A stretch of 64,000 bases of DNA, from assembly GCF_015595025.1 (NCBI RefSeq), contig NZ_JADNRL010000019.1, forward strand, positions 803,521-867,520, given 5' to 3'. A program made the position numbers and the translations under genes. Source of the stretch: Halomonas sp. KAO (GTDB lineage: Bacteria; Pseudomonadota; Gammaproteobacteria; Pseudomonadales; Halomonadaceae). Every line of letters begins with the position of its first letter. Position 1 is the first letter of the stretch. Below, piece by piece: positions 38,731 through 47,623 of the stretch. The notes beneath the pieces are model-generated. The model had not been told where the DNA came from, did no database searches, and worked only from the letters and a program-made list of their open reading frames with translations.

Positions 38731-39741
38731 ATGCTGGATAAGTTTATAAAAAGCAATTTTTTCGAAAAAAAGTTTTTCAAAGTTAGAAAAAAGTTAGATT
38801 GGGTAGAGAAGAGATATAGATATTCTCATGGTATCGGTGAAGGGTTTGAAAATGAAGAGCTAAAAGAAAGAGCAAAGATTTCTTTAAAGATTTTAGAAGA
38901 TGCATGCTTAACCTCATATGAGCAAGGCACCGATACTAAAATTATATGGATTTATTGGGATTCAGACTTGGCAAACGCACCTGAAGTGGTTCGGCTCAGC
39001 TATGTTTCTTGGGAAAAGCTAAACCCGGATTATAAGGTGGTATTTTTAAATGATGAGAATATCGAAAATAAGTTAGGGTTTGATTTTAATTCTATATTTC
39101 ATTTATGCAACATAAGGCTAACAAAGGCTAATAAGGCTGATTTGTTGAGAGTCTATTTGCTAACTCAGTTTGGTGGTGTATGGGCAGATGCAACCACCTT
39201 TTGCCTAAAGCCGCTTAGCTCTTGGCTTCCACATATTAAGCACCAAGCTGATTTTTTCATGTTTAGACAAGAAGAGGTAAAGAGTCGCCCCCTTGAAGTT
39301 TGGTTTATTTATGCTAAAAAAGGCTCACCTTTAATTGCTAAAGCATTTGGTCTTTATTTAAGTTATTTGCTGAAGGATAGAGAGTTCGCAATTTACGTTT
39401 CGAATAGTAAGAAAATGATGCGCAAGCTGGGGTATGAAAAGACACATCCTGATAAAATATATGCACAAGGTGTACATAACGCTGAGAAGTATGGTTTTAT
39501 GCCATATTTCACATTGGCCTATTTTTTAAATGAAAGCATGGGTGAATTATTTAATGACTTTGAAGAAAAAATGTTCTTTAATTTGCCAAACAATTTTTGT
39601 AATAACAAAGAGTCTATAGATGTTTTTTTAAATTCGGTTGTTGCAAAGCAGACCTATAAAGGTAGATATCAAGAGGAAAAGGTTTATTTAGAACGTAAAG
39701 CAGTACTGCTGCTTGATATTTTGGGAAATTTTAACATTTAG
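38731..39741 (+). CDS. Capsular polysaccharide-type glycosyltransferase (GT32-like, low G+C)
   Basis: The 336-residue protein has the sugar-transferase DXD signature of the GT32/Caps_synth group: IIWIYWDSDLANAPEVVRLSYVSW near residue 75, then NIRLTKANKADLLRVYLLTQFGGVWADATTF around 130-160, where R, GG.W and D-A-T are hallmarks. It probably adds a hexose to an LPS or capsule chain. It is as AT-rich as the preceding gene and follows a GGAGG site, so the two form a transferred pair. Donor and acceptor are unknown. Confidence 0.75.
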   Translation: MLDKFIKSNFFEKKFFKVRKKLDWVEKRYRYSHGIGEGFENEELKERAKISLKILEDACLTSYEQGTDTKIIWIYWDSDLANAPEVVRLSYVSWEKLNPDYKVVFLNDENIENKLGFDFNSIFHLCNIRLTKANKADLLRVYLLTQFGGVWADATTFCLKPLSSWLPHIKHQADFFMFRQEEVKSRPLEVWFIYAKKGSPLIAKAFGLYLSYLLKDREFAIYVSNSKKMMRKLGYEKTHPDKIYAQGVHNAEKYGFMPYFTLAYFLNESMGELFNDFEEKMFFNLPNNFCNNKESIDVFLNSVVAKQTYKGRYQEEKVYLERKAVLLLDILGNFNI

Positions 39742-39816
39742 ACTAGCCCATGAGTCCTGCATCTAACCTCACTCATCATCATCAGAAAAATATTGTAAAG
39801 TTACCGTGGGTATTTA

Positions 39817-40794
39817 TTAAATATATTGTTGTGTGTGTGCTAAGTAGTGCTCAAAAACCAGCAGTGCGATGAGCCTTTCCCGTTGCGGGTGATAAAAATT
39901 GGTAATGTATTGGTTGGCGTTGTGTATGATGTCTTGGGCTTCTTCGGGATGTGTTAGGTAGTATGCAACTTTTTCGTCCAGGTCGGAAAAATCATCACTG
40001 ACCTCTACATAGTGGTGGCCTGGGGTCAGCGTACCTTCCATGAACCAAGTTTCATAAGCTGGTTGTTTCATAAAGCACAACGAATTCGATGCCATTATCC
40101 ATTTCAGATTTGTGGCAACATCGTTGCCCTCAATACTGAAGATAAACTTGTGCCCAAGCTGTTGTTTGATAGACATGAATGGCTTTCGATATGCGGTCGT
40201 TTCTACCTTGTTGTCGGTAGCACCAACATCGCACTGGGCCATATCGTGGCACTGTGCTAGAAAATTTTGGCGGTGGGGTTGATGTGCTGCTCCCCGCCAC
40301 ACTAGGGTGCTCTTTTTTTTATCATAATCATAAGGATCGTTTACCGTGTAAAAATGTCGAACGCTGTCGAGTTTGAGTAGTACTGAATTGTAGTTTTCCC
40401 CGTTAATTGGCCTGCTCTTGACAAACGTGGGTTCGTTTGGAACGAAAGTCTTGTCGCCAAAACGATAGTGATATGCACTACTTGCTGGGAAGTGCTTAGC
40501 AACTTGGTAAAAGTCGAGATGATATGTGGATTTTTTTGAGTGTATTTTGAAGTCTTGGTTGCTAGTGGCTGCACCAGAAAGCTCTGATAAGGTGTCAAGT
40601 TTGTTGTAATAGGCTACGCGTTTCATGATAAATTCCTGATCGGCTGAAGGCAGGGTGTCAAACTGGGCCATCAGTTTATCGCGCCGACGTCGGAAAAGGC
40701 TTCTCGGAGGTAGGGCACCTAGCAGACCTGAGGCGTAAAACATGAATTTATGCGCACGATAAGCGTTCTTTCCGCCCATGTTGAGTAATTTCAT
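39817..40794 (-). CDS. Glycosyltransferase family 90 (LpsA/CAP10-like)
   Basis: The 325-residue protein shows the CAP10-type core: TLVWRGAAHQPHRQNFLAQC (residues about 165-185) and KFIFSIEGNDVATNLKWIMASNSLCFM (about 230-255). The latter is the conserved nucleotide-sugar segment of GT90 proteins such as the LpsA glycosyltransferases of LPS outer core. A C-terminal YYLTHPEEAQDI..A..Y segment is also typical. It is convergent with the low-G+C pair and lies 17 bases downstream of the next GT4 gene, with which it probably forms a minus-strand unit. G+C is intermediate. Confidence 0.78.
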   Translation of the reverse strand: MKLLNMGGKNAYRAHKFMFYASGLLGALPPRSLFRRRRDKLMAQFDTLPSADQEFIMKRVAYYNKLDTLSELSGAATSNQDFKIHSKKSTYHLDFYQVAKHFPASSAYHYRFGDKTFVPNEPTFVKSRPINGENYNSVLLKLDSVRHFYTVNDPYDYDKKKSTLVWRGAAHQPHRQNFLAQCHDMAQCDVGATDNKVETTAYRKPFMSIKQQLGHKFIFSIEGNDVATNLKWIMASNSLCFMKQPAYETWFMEGTLTPGHHYVEVSDDFSDLDEKVAYYLTHPEEAQDIIHNANQYITNFYHPQRERLIALLVFEHYLAHTQQYI

Positions 40795-40811
40795 TGAATA
40801 AATACGATTTT

Positions 40812-41837
40812 TTAGACTCGAGAATAGAGTGATGTGTATGAGTTAGCCATAGCCTCAGGGCTGTATTTGGCTAAATGCTGGGAGGCTTTTTCTACAAGCC
40901 TTTTGCGTAAGTCGATGTCGCGCAGCCTTACCAAACATTCAGCTAGATACTCACTATCACCAGTCGGAAACAAGAGACCGGTTTCTTCATGACGGACAAT
41001 ATCCGGGATACCGCCCGTCTTGCTAGCTACCACGGGCACCTCTGCTCGTATGGCATCCAGCAACACTGACCCTAGCCCTTCGTTACGAGAAGGAAAGGCA
41101 AAAATATCCAATGCCGGAAGGTAATTGCCGATATCGGACTTGAAGCCGGCCCAGATTACGTTGTCCAGCCTGATACTTTCTTGCTTTAGTTCGGCCTCAT
41201 CCTCGCCTTGGCCAAAAAACACAAATAGCATGTCCGGCTGCGAGTGTTGTAGTCGTCGAGCCGCGTCGAGCAGAACACGTTGTCCCTTGTGTCGGTCCAC
41301 AAGGGCCCCAGCGTGGCCGACCAGGAATCGACCGGGATAGCGTGCACGGAAAGCCCGCGTTATGTTGGGGTCTGAGACTAGTGGAGTAAATGCGCTGGGA
41401 ATTTGTGCCACCGGGTGCGGGCTTAGCGGCTGGATATTCTCGGCAATAACCCGGGATAGCGCGACGCAGCGATGCGCTTCACGGTAAAAAATTCTGTTGC
41501 TGAGTTTGTGCTTGACGGGTGTATCCACCCGACGGGTAATCAGGTAGGGAATGCCAAACAGTCGATGGTGTAGCCAAGCCCAATGTACAGCCTTGGCGTC
41601 ATGGGCATGAACCATGGTGGCTCGCCCCGCCTGTCGATGGCCGGCCAGCTGATGGCGAGCGCTGACAAATCGAAGACCGTGGGTTGTGGCCAGCTCTGCG
41701 CGCATAGGCGAATCTGGCCGGCACACAAGCGTCTGGAGTGATACTTCTGCCTTGTCGGCCAGTGCCTGGATCAGCAGCACTGTTTGCCGCTCGCCGCCGC
41801 GAAACCCCCGGGCCAGATTGGCATGGATGATGTGCAA
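40812..41837 (-). CDS. Glycosyltransferase family 4 protein
   Basis: The 341-residue GT-B enzyme has the N-terminal loop NLARGFRGGERQTVLLIQAL, a middle RYPGRFLVGHAGALVDRHKGQ segment that begins the C-terminal domain, and the donor-binding EGLGSVLLDAIRAEVPVVASKTGG motif. It is a retaining glycosyltransferase, likely an LPS core or O-chain enzyme. The start is a TTG (41835-41837); the family often begins with the sequence seen here, so no longer start is expected. It diverges from the GT2 gene across an 79-bp gap containing a TATAAT at 41863-41868 on the plus strand. Confidence 0.82.
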   Translation of the reverse strand: MHIIHANLARGFRGGERQTVLLIQALADKAEVSLQTLVCRPDSPMRAELATTHGLRFVSARHQLAGHRQAGRATMVHAHDAKAVHWAWLHHRLFGIPYLITRRVDTPVKHKLSNRIFYREAHRCVALSRVIAENIQPLSPHPVAQIPSAFTPLVSDPNITRAFRARYPGRFLVGHAGALVDRHKGQRVLLDAARRLQHSQPDMLFVFFGQGEDEAELKQESIRLDNVIWAGFKSDIGNYLPALDIFAFPSRNEGLGSVLLDAIRAEVPVVASKTGGIPDIVRHEETGLLFPTGDSEYLAECLVRLRDIDLRKRLVEKASQHLAKYSPEAMANSYTSLYSRV

Positions 41838-41916
41838 AGCCGCCTCGTAGAAGGTTTGTGGGTATAATGACGGCTATAGTAGCATCCGGTGTCTATTCTG
41901 GCAGGGTGGTTTTTGC

Positions 41917-42666
41917 ATGCTCTCTGAGCTAAGCGCCGTGATCATCACGCGCAACGCGTCGGCAACCTTGGGCCGCACCTTGGACTCGCTCGAAGCCCTG
42001 GGGGAGGTGGTAGTTTACGACAATGGCTCCACCGATGAGACTCTCGAAATTGCTCGTCGCTACGCCAACGTATCGCTTCACCAGGGCGACTTTCTTGGCT
42101 TTGGCCCTACCAAGCGCCATGCCGTGTCACTCGCTCGTAGTGAGTGGATTGTCTCGTTGGACGCCGACGAGGCGCCCACCAGTTGCTGGCTTGAGGCGCT
42201 GGCCAGCTGGCTGCCCACCGCTGATACCGATCAGGTGGTAGAGGTGTTGCGAGAAAACTGGCTATTGGGCAAGCCCGTGCATCATTCGGGCTGGGGCAAT
42301 GACTGGTTGGTGCGTGTCTTTCATCGCCAATGGCATAACTTCAATGATGCCATGGTGCATGAGTCAGTGAAGGTTGCAAAATCCACGTCAGTCGTTCGTT
42401 TAGACGGTTGCATTGAGCATCTGGCTGTCACCGAACTTGGTCAGTTTTTGGATAAGATAAATCGATATTCGACTATTCGTGCAAAATCGGACAAGTTTCC
42501 GGTATATCCCGTGTGGGTTGTTGTGTTAAAATCCGCGTTTGCTTTCTTGCGTACCTATCTTTTAAAGTGCGGCTTTCTCGATGGCTGGCGTGGTTTGGTA
42601 ATCGCCGTGGCTAATGCAAACGGTGTGTTCTGGAAATATATGAAACGTCGTGTTCGGGATATATGA
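41917..42666 (+). CDS. Family 2 glycosyltransferase (WaaE/KdtX-like, LPS core)
   Basis: The 249-residue protein starts LSAVIITRNASATLGRTLDSL with VVYDNGSTDET and SLDADEAPT (the DXD-type metal site). GWGNDWLVRVFHR and a basic C-terminus ending in NANGVFWKYMKRRV complete the match. WaaE-type enzymes add glucose to heptose I of the inner core. A decayed C-terminus of the same family lies at 36627-36713, opposite in orientation. The candidate TATAAT is 49 bases upstream of the ATG with no good -35. Confidence 0.82.
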   Translation: MLSELSAVIITRNASATLGRTLDSLEALGEVVVYDNGSTDETLEIARRYANVSLHQGDFLGFGPTKRHAVSLARSEWIVSLDADEAPTSCWLEALASWLPTADTDQVVEVLRENWLLGKPVHHSGWGNDWLVRVFHRQWHNFNDAMVHESVKVAKSTSVVRLDGCIEHLAVTELGQFLDKINRYSTIRAKSDKFPVYPVWVVVLKSAFAFLRTYLLKCGFLDGWRGLVIAVANANGVFWKYMKRRVRDI

Positions 42667-42685
42667 ACGAGCCGACCATGAGGCC

Positions 42686-43819
42686 ATGCCGGTGAAAATA
42701 GCCCTAGTACATATGCGCCACGCTGCCTCCGGCGGTACTGAGCGGTTTCTTAATGAACTGTCACGGTATCTAGCCGAGCGTGGTGAGGATGTTACAATCA
42801 TCTGCCGTTCCCACGTGGCTCCGTCTCATCCGGCTATTCGTTTTGTTCGCTTACGCCCGTTCAGTATTGGTAAGGCCCAGCGCATGTGGCGTTTTGCCCA
42901 GGCGGTGGAGCGCCATGTAGAGGCTGCAGGCTATGATCTCGTCTATGGATTGGGAAAAACCTGGACACATGATCTGTTGCGCATAGGTGGTGGCACTGTC
43001 CATCACCATCTTGCCTCGAAGCCGAAGCGTCAGTGGCGGTGGAAGGATAGGGTGGCTGCGCAAATTGAGGCTCGGGCCATGGCGCCTGGCGCCTATTATC
43101 ATGTGGTATCAAATTCTCGGCAAAGCGACCATGAGATTGCCGAAGCGTACAATGTACCTGCTGAGCGGCGCTCTGTGATTCATAACTTTGTCGACACTCA
43201 GCGTTTTGACCGCACACGGCTCAGTGGTGATGTTAGTGCTCTTGCCCAGGAATTAGAATTGGATGGTCAAGTTCCTGTTTTTCTGTTTCTGGGCACCGGT
43301 TATCGTCGCAAAGGGCTGGAGCCAACCCTTGAAGCCTTCTCCCGGCTCGACGGAGAAGCCATCTTGCTGGTGGTTGGGCGTGACTCTCGACAGGCTCAGT
43401 ATCAGGAGCTTGCCCAGAGTCTCGGCATTGCAGATAAATGCCGATTCCTGGGCGAGCAGCCTTCACCAGAACGATATTTTTCCCTTGCCGACTGCTATAT
43501 GCTACCGGCGTATTACGAGCCGTTTGGCTTTACCGTACTTGAGGCACTTGCCTGTGGAACGCCAGTTATAACTACCCAAAAGTGTGGCGCTAAAGAGGTG
43601 GTGACGTCAGAGGTGGCTACGGTTATCGATCGCCCAGATGACATTGAAGCACTCACCGACGCTATGTCCCACTGGGCCAGGAGGAAAGGTGATGCTAGTC
43701 TGAAAATTTGCTGCCGAGAGCTGGCATTATCCCTCGACATAGAAGAAATCATGGCCCAGAACTACCGGTGCATCCTTGACGTATATCAGGAAAAGCAGGC
43801 GGCTCAATGCCAGATGTAA
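42686..43819 (+). CDS. Family 4 glycosyltransferase (WaaG-like)
   Basis: The 377-residue GT-B protein has an N-terminal donor/acceptor loop HMRHAASGGTERFLNELSRYL. The C-terminal domain runs from VFLFLGTGYRRKGLEPTLEAF and includes YYEPFGFTVLEALACGTPVI, the EX7E-type retaining signature. Overall order and length resemble WaaG, which adds the first glucose to heptose II. GAGG at 42680-42683 is two bases from this ATG but eight bases from a GTG at 42692, so the true start may be that GTG (MKIALVHM...). It overlaps the next gene by 13 bases. Confidence 0.78.
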   Translation: MPVKIALVHMRHAASGGTERFLNELSRYLAERGEDVTIICRSHVAPSHPAIRFVRLRPFSIGKAQRMWRFAQAVERHVEAAGYDLVYGLGKTWTHDLLRIGGGTVHHHLASKPKRQWRWKDRVAAQIEARAMAPGAYYHVVSNSRQSDHEIAEAYNVPAERRSVIHNFVDTQRFDRTRLSGDVSALAQELELDGQVPVFLFLGTGYRRKGLEPTLEAFSRLDGEAILLVVGRDSRQAQYQELAQSLGIADKCRFLGEQPSPERYFSLADCYMLPAYYEPFGFTVLEALACGTPVITTQKCGAKEVVTSEVATVIDRPDDIEALTDAMSHWARRKGDASLKICCRELALSLDIEEIMAQNYRCILDVYQEKQAAQCQM

Positions 43820-44394
43820 AAAACTGGAAGATCATCGGCCGGGGAGATGAGCGCATCTGCTATCTGCACCCAAATGATCCAGCTCGCTGTATTAAACTCA
43901 GTAGAAGAGAAAAGGCCAAGCAGACTTATCGCGAACTTCGATATTTCCGGCTGTTGAAGCGAAGGAAGGTTCCTTTCACATTTATTCCTGAGTTCTTTGG
44001 GGTGGTGAAAGATGATGAAGTGATCGGAATCGAGCAGCAGTTGGTGCTCGATGATCAGGGACTACTTCCACCTAATGTGGCTGAATACCTGGCCAAGCCG
44101 CTGACGCAGCAGCAGGTAGGTCAATTTTGGGTTGGGCTCGAAGCACTCCAGACCTACTTGTTGGCCTATAATGTGGTGCCTTGCGATCTGGTGATGAGCA
44201 ATCTGCTTGTGATTGAGCGGACGGATACCACCGCGGTCATACTGATCGACGGCCTTGGTGTCTCGGAATTTATTCCATTGCCAGCATATGTGCCTTGGCT
44301 TGGACGGCGCAAGATTCGGCGCAAGTGGGCAAGGTTCATGGAGAAAACAGTCAAGCCGCGCTTCATGACCACACAAGAGCGTCAACTACCATAG
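43807..44394 (+). CDS. YrbL-like kinase-fold protein
   Basis: This 195-residue protein resembles the PhoP-regulated YrbL family, a compact relative of protein and sugar kinases. Seen are a glycine loop region (IIGRGDERICYLHP), an ATP-contacting lysine (CIKLSRREK) and a catalytic-loop-like PCDLVMSNLLV. VILIDGLG replaces the usual DFG. It could phosphorylate an LPS core sugar, which fits the locus, but the family's activity is not established to my knowledge. It is coupled to the WaaG-like gene and its 3' end overlaps kdkA on the other strand by 13 bases. Confidence 0.72.
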   Translation: MPDVKNWKIIGRGDERICYLHPNDPARCIKLSRREKAKQTYRELRYFRLLKRRKVPFTFIPEFFGVVKDDEVIGIEQQLVLDDQGLLPPNVAEYLAKPLTQQQVGQFWVGLEALQTYLLAYNVVPCDLVMSNLLVIERTDTTAVILIDGLGVSEFIPLPAYVPWLGRRKIRRKWARFMEKTVKPRFMTTQERQLP

Positions 44395-45101
44395 CTGGCA
44401 GTAATCCGCTCGATTATGCGCGTTATTTCTTCTGTAGCGACAAACTTGGCTACAGAGCTCTCTAGTCTCTTCAGGTTGCGGGCTTTCCAGGCTCCGTCGG
44501 GACGCAGTCGACAGCGATCCAGGTCGATCAACCACACCTTGCCGCCTTTATCCACCAGCAGGTTGCGGGCATTGAGGTCGACATGGTCGAGGCCTGTATC
44601 GTGGAAACGGCGGATGGTGGCACCGACCCGTTGCAGTAGCTCGCCATCGGCTTCGCCATTTTCCAGCAGGCTGGCCAGGGCGCGGGCGCCGGGAATGCGC
44701 ACGGTGAGTAGCGCGGCCTCATAGGTCAGACCATGGCGGGTGACGTTGGCGGCGACCGGTCGCGGAACCGGCAGGTCACGGGCAAGCAGGTCGGCGGTGA
44801 GACGCATCTCGCGAAAGGCGCGGGTGCGCTCCAGGCCGGTCCATAGATAACGGGCATCACTGAAGCGTGCCACCATGCCGCCGCGGCGGTAAGGGCGCAG
44901 TACCCACTCTTCTCCAGTACCGGCATCCAGAAACAGGCTGGCACCGCGCCCCGGGGCCTGGCCGGTGACCCGGCCTTGCGCCAGCCACCAGTCGGGTTCG
45001 AAGGTTGACGGGCCAATTTGTGGCGCCTGGTCGGCGTCACATAGACTGTCCTTATCATATAGAATGTAGAACTTTCCCGTTCTCAATGTTGCCAAGCGCA
45101 T
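44382..45101 (-). CDS. kdkA: 3-deoxy-D-manno-octulosonic acid (Kdo) kinase
   Basis: KdkA phosphorylates Kdo at O-4 in the inner core of organisms with a single Kdo. The 239-residue length equals that of known KdkA proteins. Kinase-fold motifs include GEEWVLRPYRRGGMVARF (nucleotide-binding loop and basic residues), DLPVPRPVAA, GLDHVDLNARNLLVD (catalytic loop with D and N) and VWLIDLDRC (metal-binding D). The ATG at 45101 has GAGG eight bases upstream, inside the divergent heptosyltransferase gene. A longer in-frame extension overlaps that gene and is not needed. Confidence 0.88.
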   Translation of the reverse strand: MRLATLRTGKFYILYDKDSLCDADQAPQIGPSTFEPDWWLAQGRVTGQAPGRGASLFLDAGTGEEWVLRPYRRGGMVARFSDARYLWTGLERTRAFREMRLTADLLARDLPVPRPVAANVTRHGLTYEAALLTVRIPGARALASLLENGEADGELLQRVGATIRRFHDTGLDHVDLNARNLLVDKGGKVWLIDLDRCRLRPDGAWKARNLKRLESSVAKFVATEEITRIIERITASYGS

Positions 45102-46203
45102 GAAGCATCCTCTGCCCGCCCAACCCCGCCATATCGGCGTGCTGCGACTCTCCGCCCTGGGTGATGTCTGTAATCTGGTGCCGACGGTTCGCGCCCTGCA
45201 ACGCCAGTGGCCCGACGCGCGCATCACCTGGATCGTCGGCAAGGCCGAGCACAGTCTACTGGCGGGCCTCTCCGGGGTCGAGTTCGTGGTCTATGACAAG
45301 GCCAGCGGCCTGGCAGGCATGCGCGCCCTGTGGCGCGAGCTGTCTGATACCCGCTTCGATGTGCTGCTGCATATGCAGCAGGCCCTGCGAGCCAGCGTGT
45401 TGTCACTTGGGCTCAAGGCCGACGTGCGAGTGGGCTACGACAAGGCCCGCGCCAAGGATGCTCAACACTGGTTCACCCACCGTCAGCTTGCGCCTCATCC
45501 ACGCGCCCATGTGCTCGAGTCCTTTCTCGACTTCGCCCGACTGATGGGGATCGAGGAGCCGAGTCTCGAGTGGAATCTGGCGATTCCCCCGGCGGCCCAC
45601 GACGAGGCGCGCTCCCTTACCGGCGATACCCGTTATCTGCTGATGAGCCCATGTGCCAACCCACGGCTGCGCAACTTCCGCAACTGGTCTGCCGAGGGGT
45701 ATGCCGCCGTGGTCCAGCACGCCTGGGAGCAGCATGGCCTGCGTACCGTGCTGACTGGAGGGGGCAGCACTCAGGAGCGGGAGGTAGGGGAGCGTATCCA
45801 GGCCCTCTGCCCGGCCGAGGCGGTGATCGATGCCATCGGCAACACCTCACTCAAGGGGCTGCTGGCGCTGATCGATGCCGCCGAAGCCGTCATCGCTCCG
45901 GACTCGGGCCCCGTGCATATGGCCAACGCGCTGAATACGCCGACGGTGGGGCTCTATGCCACCACCAATCCTGATCGTGCCGCGCCCTACCGCTGGCGCG
46001 ACTTCGTGGTCAATCGCTACCCTCAGGCGGTGCGCACCTACCTGCACAAGGAGGTCGAGGATCTATCCTGGGGCCAGCGAGTGCGGCATCCCGATGCCAT
46101 GTCGCTGATTCGCGCCGATGATGTGATCGAGCGCCTCAAGGCAGCACTGCAGTATGCCGCTGACCACTCCACGGAAAGGACGCTTGCCGACGATGAGACT
46201 TGA
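45100..46203 (+). CDS. GT9 family LPS heptosyltransferase
   Basis: The 367-residue protein starts [23 protein letters not shown], the GT9 loop that binds ADP-heptose. It contains [22 protein letters not shown] and [14 protein letters not shown] (D-S-G-x-x-H). As the locus otherwise lacks a first heptosyltransferase, it may supply the WaaC step; this is inferred. Its ATG overlaps the kdkA start codon on the opposite strand (CATGA), and no good ribosome-binding site is seen. It overlaps hldE by 11 bases and heads an operon with hldE and waaA. Confidence 0.85.
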   Translation: MKHPLPAQPRHIGVLRLSALGDVCNLVPTVRALQRQWPDARITWIVGKAEHSLLAGLSGVEFVVYDKASGLAGMRALWRELSDTRFDVLLHMQQALRASVLSLGLKADVRVGYDKARAKDAQHWFTHRQLAPHPRAHVLESFLDFARLMGIEEPSLEWNLAIPPAAHDEARSLTGDTRYLLMSPCANPRLRNFRNWSAEGYAAVVQHAWEQHGLRTVLTGGGSTQEREVGERIQALCPAEAVIDAIGNTSLKGLLALIDAAEAVIAPDSGPVHMANALNTPTVGLYATTNPDRAAPYRWRDFVVNRYPQAVRTYLHKEVEDLSWGQRVRHPDAMSLIRADDVIERLKAALQYAADHSTERTLADDET

Positions 46204-47623
46204 TCTGACCGCCCTGGAGCACTCCCGTCTACTGGTGGTGGGGGATGTCATGCTCGACCGCTACTGGCACGGCGGTACCTCGCGTATTTCGCCCGAGGCG
46301 CCGGTGCCGGTGGTGCGTGTCGAGGAGAGCGAGGACCGCCCAGGGGGCGCCGCCAACGTGGCACTCAATATCTCCTCCTTGGGCGCCCATGCCGCGCTCT
46401 CCGGCCTGGTGGGTGATGACGATAACGCGGACCGCCTGGTGAGTCGCCTGGAAGATGCCGGAGTGAGCACTCACTTCCAGCGCAGCCCGGGTGTGCCAAC
46501 GATCACCAAGCTTCGCGTGATGAGCCGCAACCAGCAGTTGATCCGCCTCGACTTCGAGGAGGGGCTGGGAGAGGCGGACACCTCCGGGCTGCTGGAGCGG
46601 GTGGAGGCGGCGTTGCCGGACTGTGATCTGGTGATCCTCTCCGACTACGGCAAGGGGACGCTCAACCGCGTCGAGGAGCTGATTCGCCTGGTGCGGGCCA
46701 GTGGCAAGCGGGTGCTGGTGGATCCCAAGGGGCGTGATTTCTCGCGCTATCGTGGCGCCAGCGTCATCACCCCCAACCTGGCGGAGTTCGAGGCGGTGGT
46801 GGGTCACTGCCGTGACGATGCCGAACTGGCCGAGCGAGGCGAGGCCCTGCGTGCCGAGCTCGAACTGGAGGCGCTGCTTATCACCCGCAGCGAGAAGGGG
46901 GTCACCCTGATTCGTGAGGGGCACGACCCGCTTCACCTGCCCACTCGGGCGCGAGAGGTCTATGACGTCACCGGTGCCGGCGATACCGTGATCGGCGTGC
47001 TGGGTCTCGCCCTGGCGGCCGGGCATGGTTTCCCCGAGGCGATGACCCTGGCCAATCTGGCCGCCGGCCTGGTGGTGGCAAAGCCGGGAACCGCGACCCT
47101 CTCCATCGCCGAGCTCTACACCGCCCTGCATGGCGACAAGCTGGCCGAGTTCGGAGTGATCGAGGAGCCGACGCTCATCGACGCGGTGCGGGCCGCCCAG
47201 GCGCGTGGCGAAAGGGTCGTGATGACCAACGGCTGCTTCGACATCCTTCATGCCGGCCATGTGGCCTATCTGGAGCAGGCCCGCCGGCTCGGTGATCGGC
47301 TGGTCGTGGCGGTCAACGATGACGCCTCCATCGCGCGCCTCAAGGGCCCCAAGCGGCCCATCAACCCCCTGGCGCGTCGCATGCAGGTGCTTGCCGGCCT
47401 GGGTGCCGTGGACTGGGTCGTCTCCTTTGGCGAGGAGACTCCACAGCGGTTGATCGAGTCGGTGCTGCCCGACGTGCTGGTCAAGGGTGGCGACTACCGC
47501 CCCGACCAGATCGCCGGCGGCCAGGCCGTGCGCGACGCCGGAGGTGAGGTGCGAGTACTGGGCTTCGAGGATGGCGTCTCCACCACGGCGATGATCTCCA
47601 CCATCCTCGACCGCGAGAGCTGA
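46193..47623 (+). CDS. hldE: Bifunctional D-glycero-beta-D-manno-heptose-7-phosphate kinase/1-phosphate adenylyltransferase
   Basis: HldE catalyses two steps in ADP-heptose synthesis. Residues about 1-320 are a PfkB-type kinase ([39 protein letters not shown] with the catalytic base). Residues about 345-476 are a nucleotidyltransferase with [16 protein letters not shown]. The 476-residue length matches E. coli HldE (477). The start at MRLDL is internal to the previous gene's end; an earlier codon would add non-conserved sequence. The stop overlaps the waaA start by one base. Confidence 0.96.
   Translation: MRLDLTALEHSRLLVVGDVMLDRYWHGGTSRISPEAPVPVVRVEESEDRPGGAANVALNISSLGAHAALSGLVGDDDNADRLVSRLEDAGVSTHFQRSPGVPTITKLRVMSRNQQLIRLDFEEGLGEADTSGLLERVEAALPDCDLVILSDYGKGTLNRVEELIRLVRASGKRVLVDPKGRDFSRYRGASVITPNLAEFEAVVGHCRDDAELAERGEALRAELELEALLITRSEKGVTLIREGHDPLHLPTRAREVYDVTGAGDTVIGVLGLALAAGHGFPEAMTLANLAAGLVVAKPGTATLSIAELYTALHGDKLAEFGVIEEPTLIDAVRAAQARGERVVMTNGCFDILHAGHVAYLEQARRLGDRLVVAVNDDASIARLKGPKRPINPLARRMQVLAGLGAVDWVVSFGEETPQRLIESVLPDVLVKGGDYRPDQIAGGQAVRDAGGEVRVLGFEDGVSTTAMISTILDRES

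Noticed and set aside
41840-41868. Full sigma-70 promoter for the GT2 gene
   Set aside because: A perfect TATAAT exists, but the -35 position reads CCGCCT and no extended -10 TG is present, so only the -10 is mentioned.
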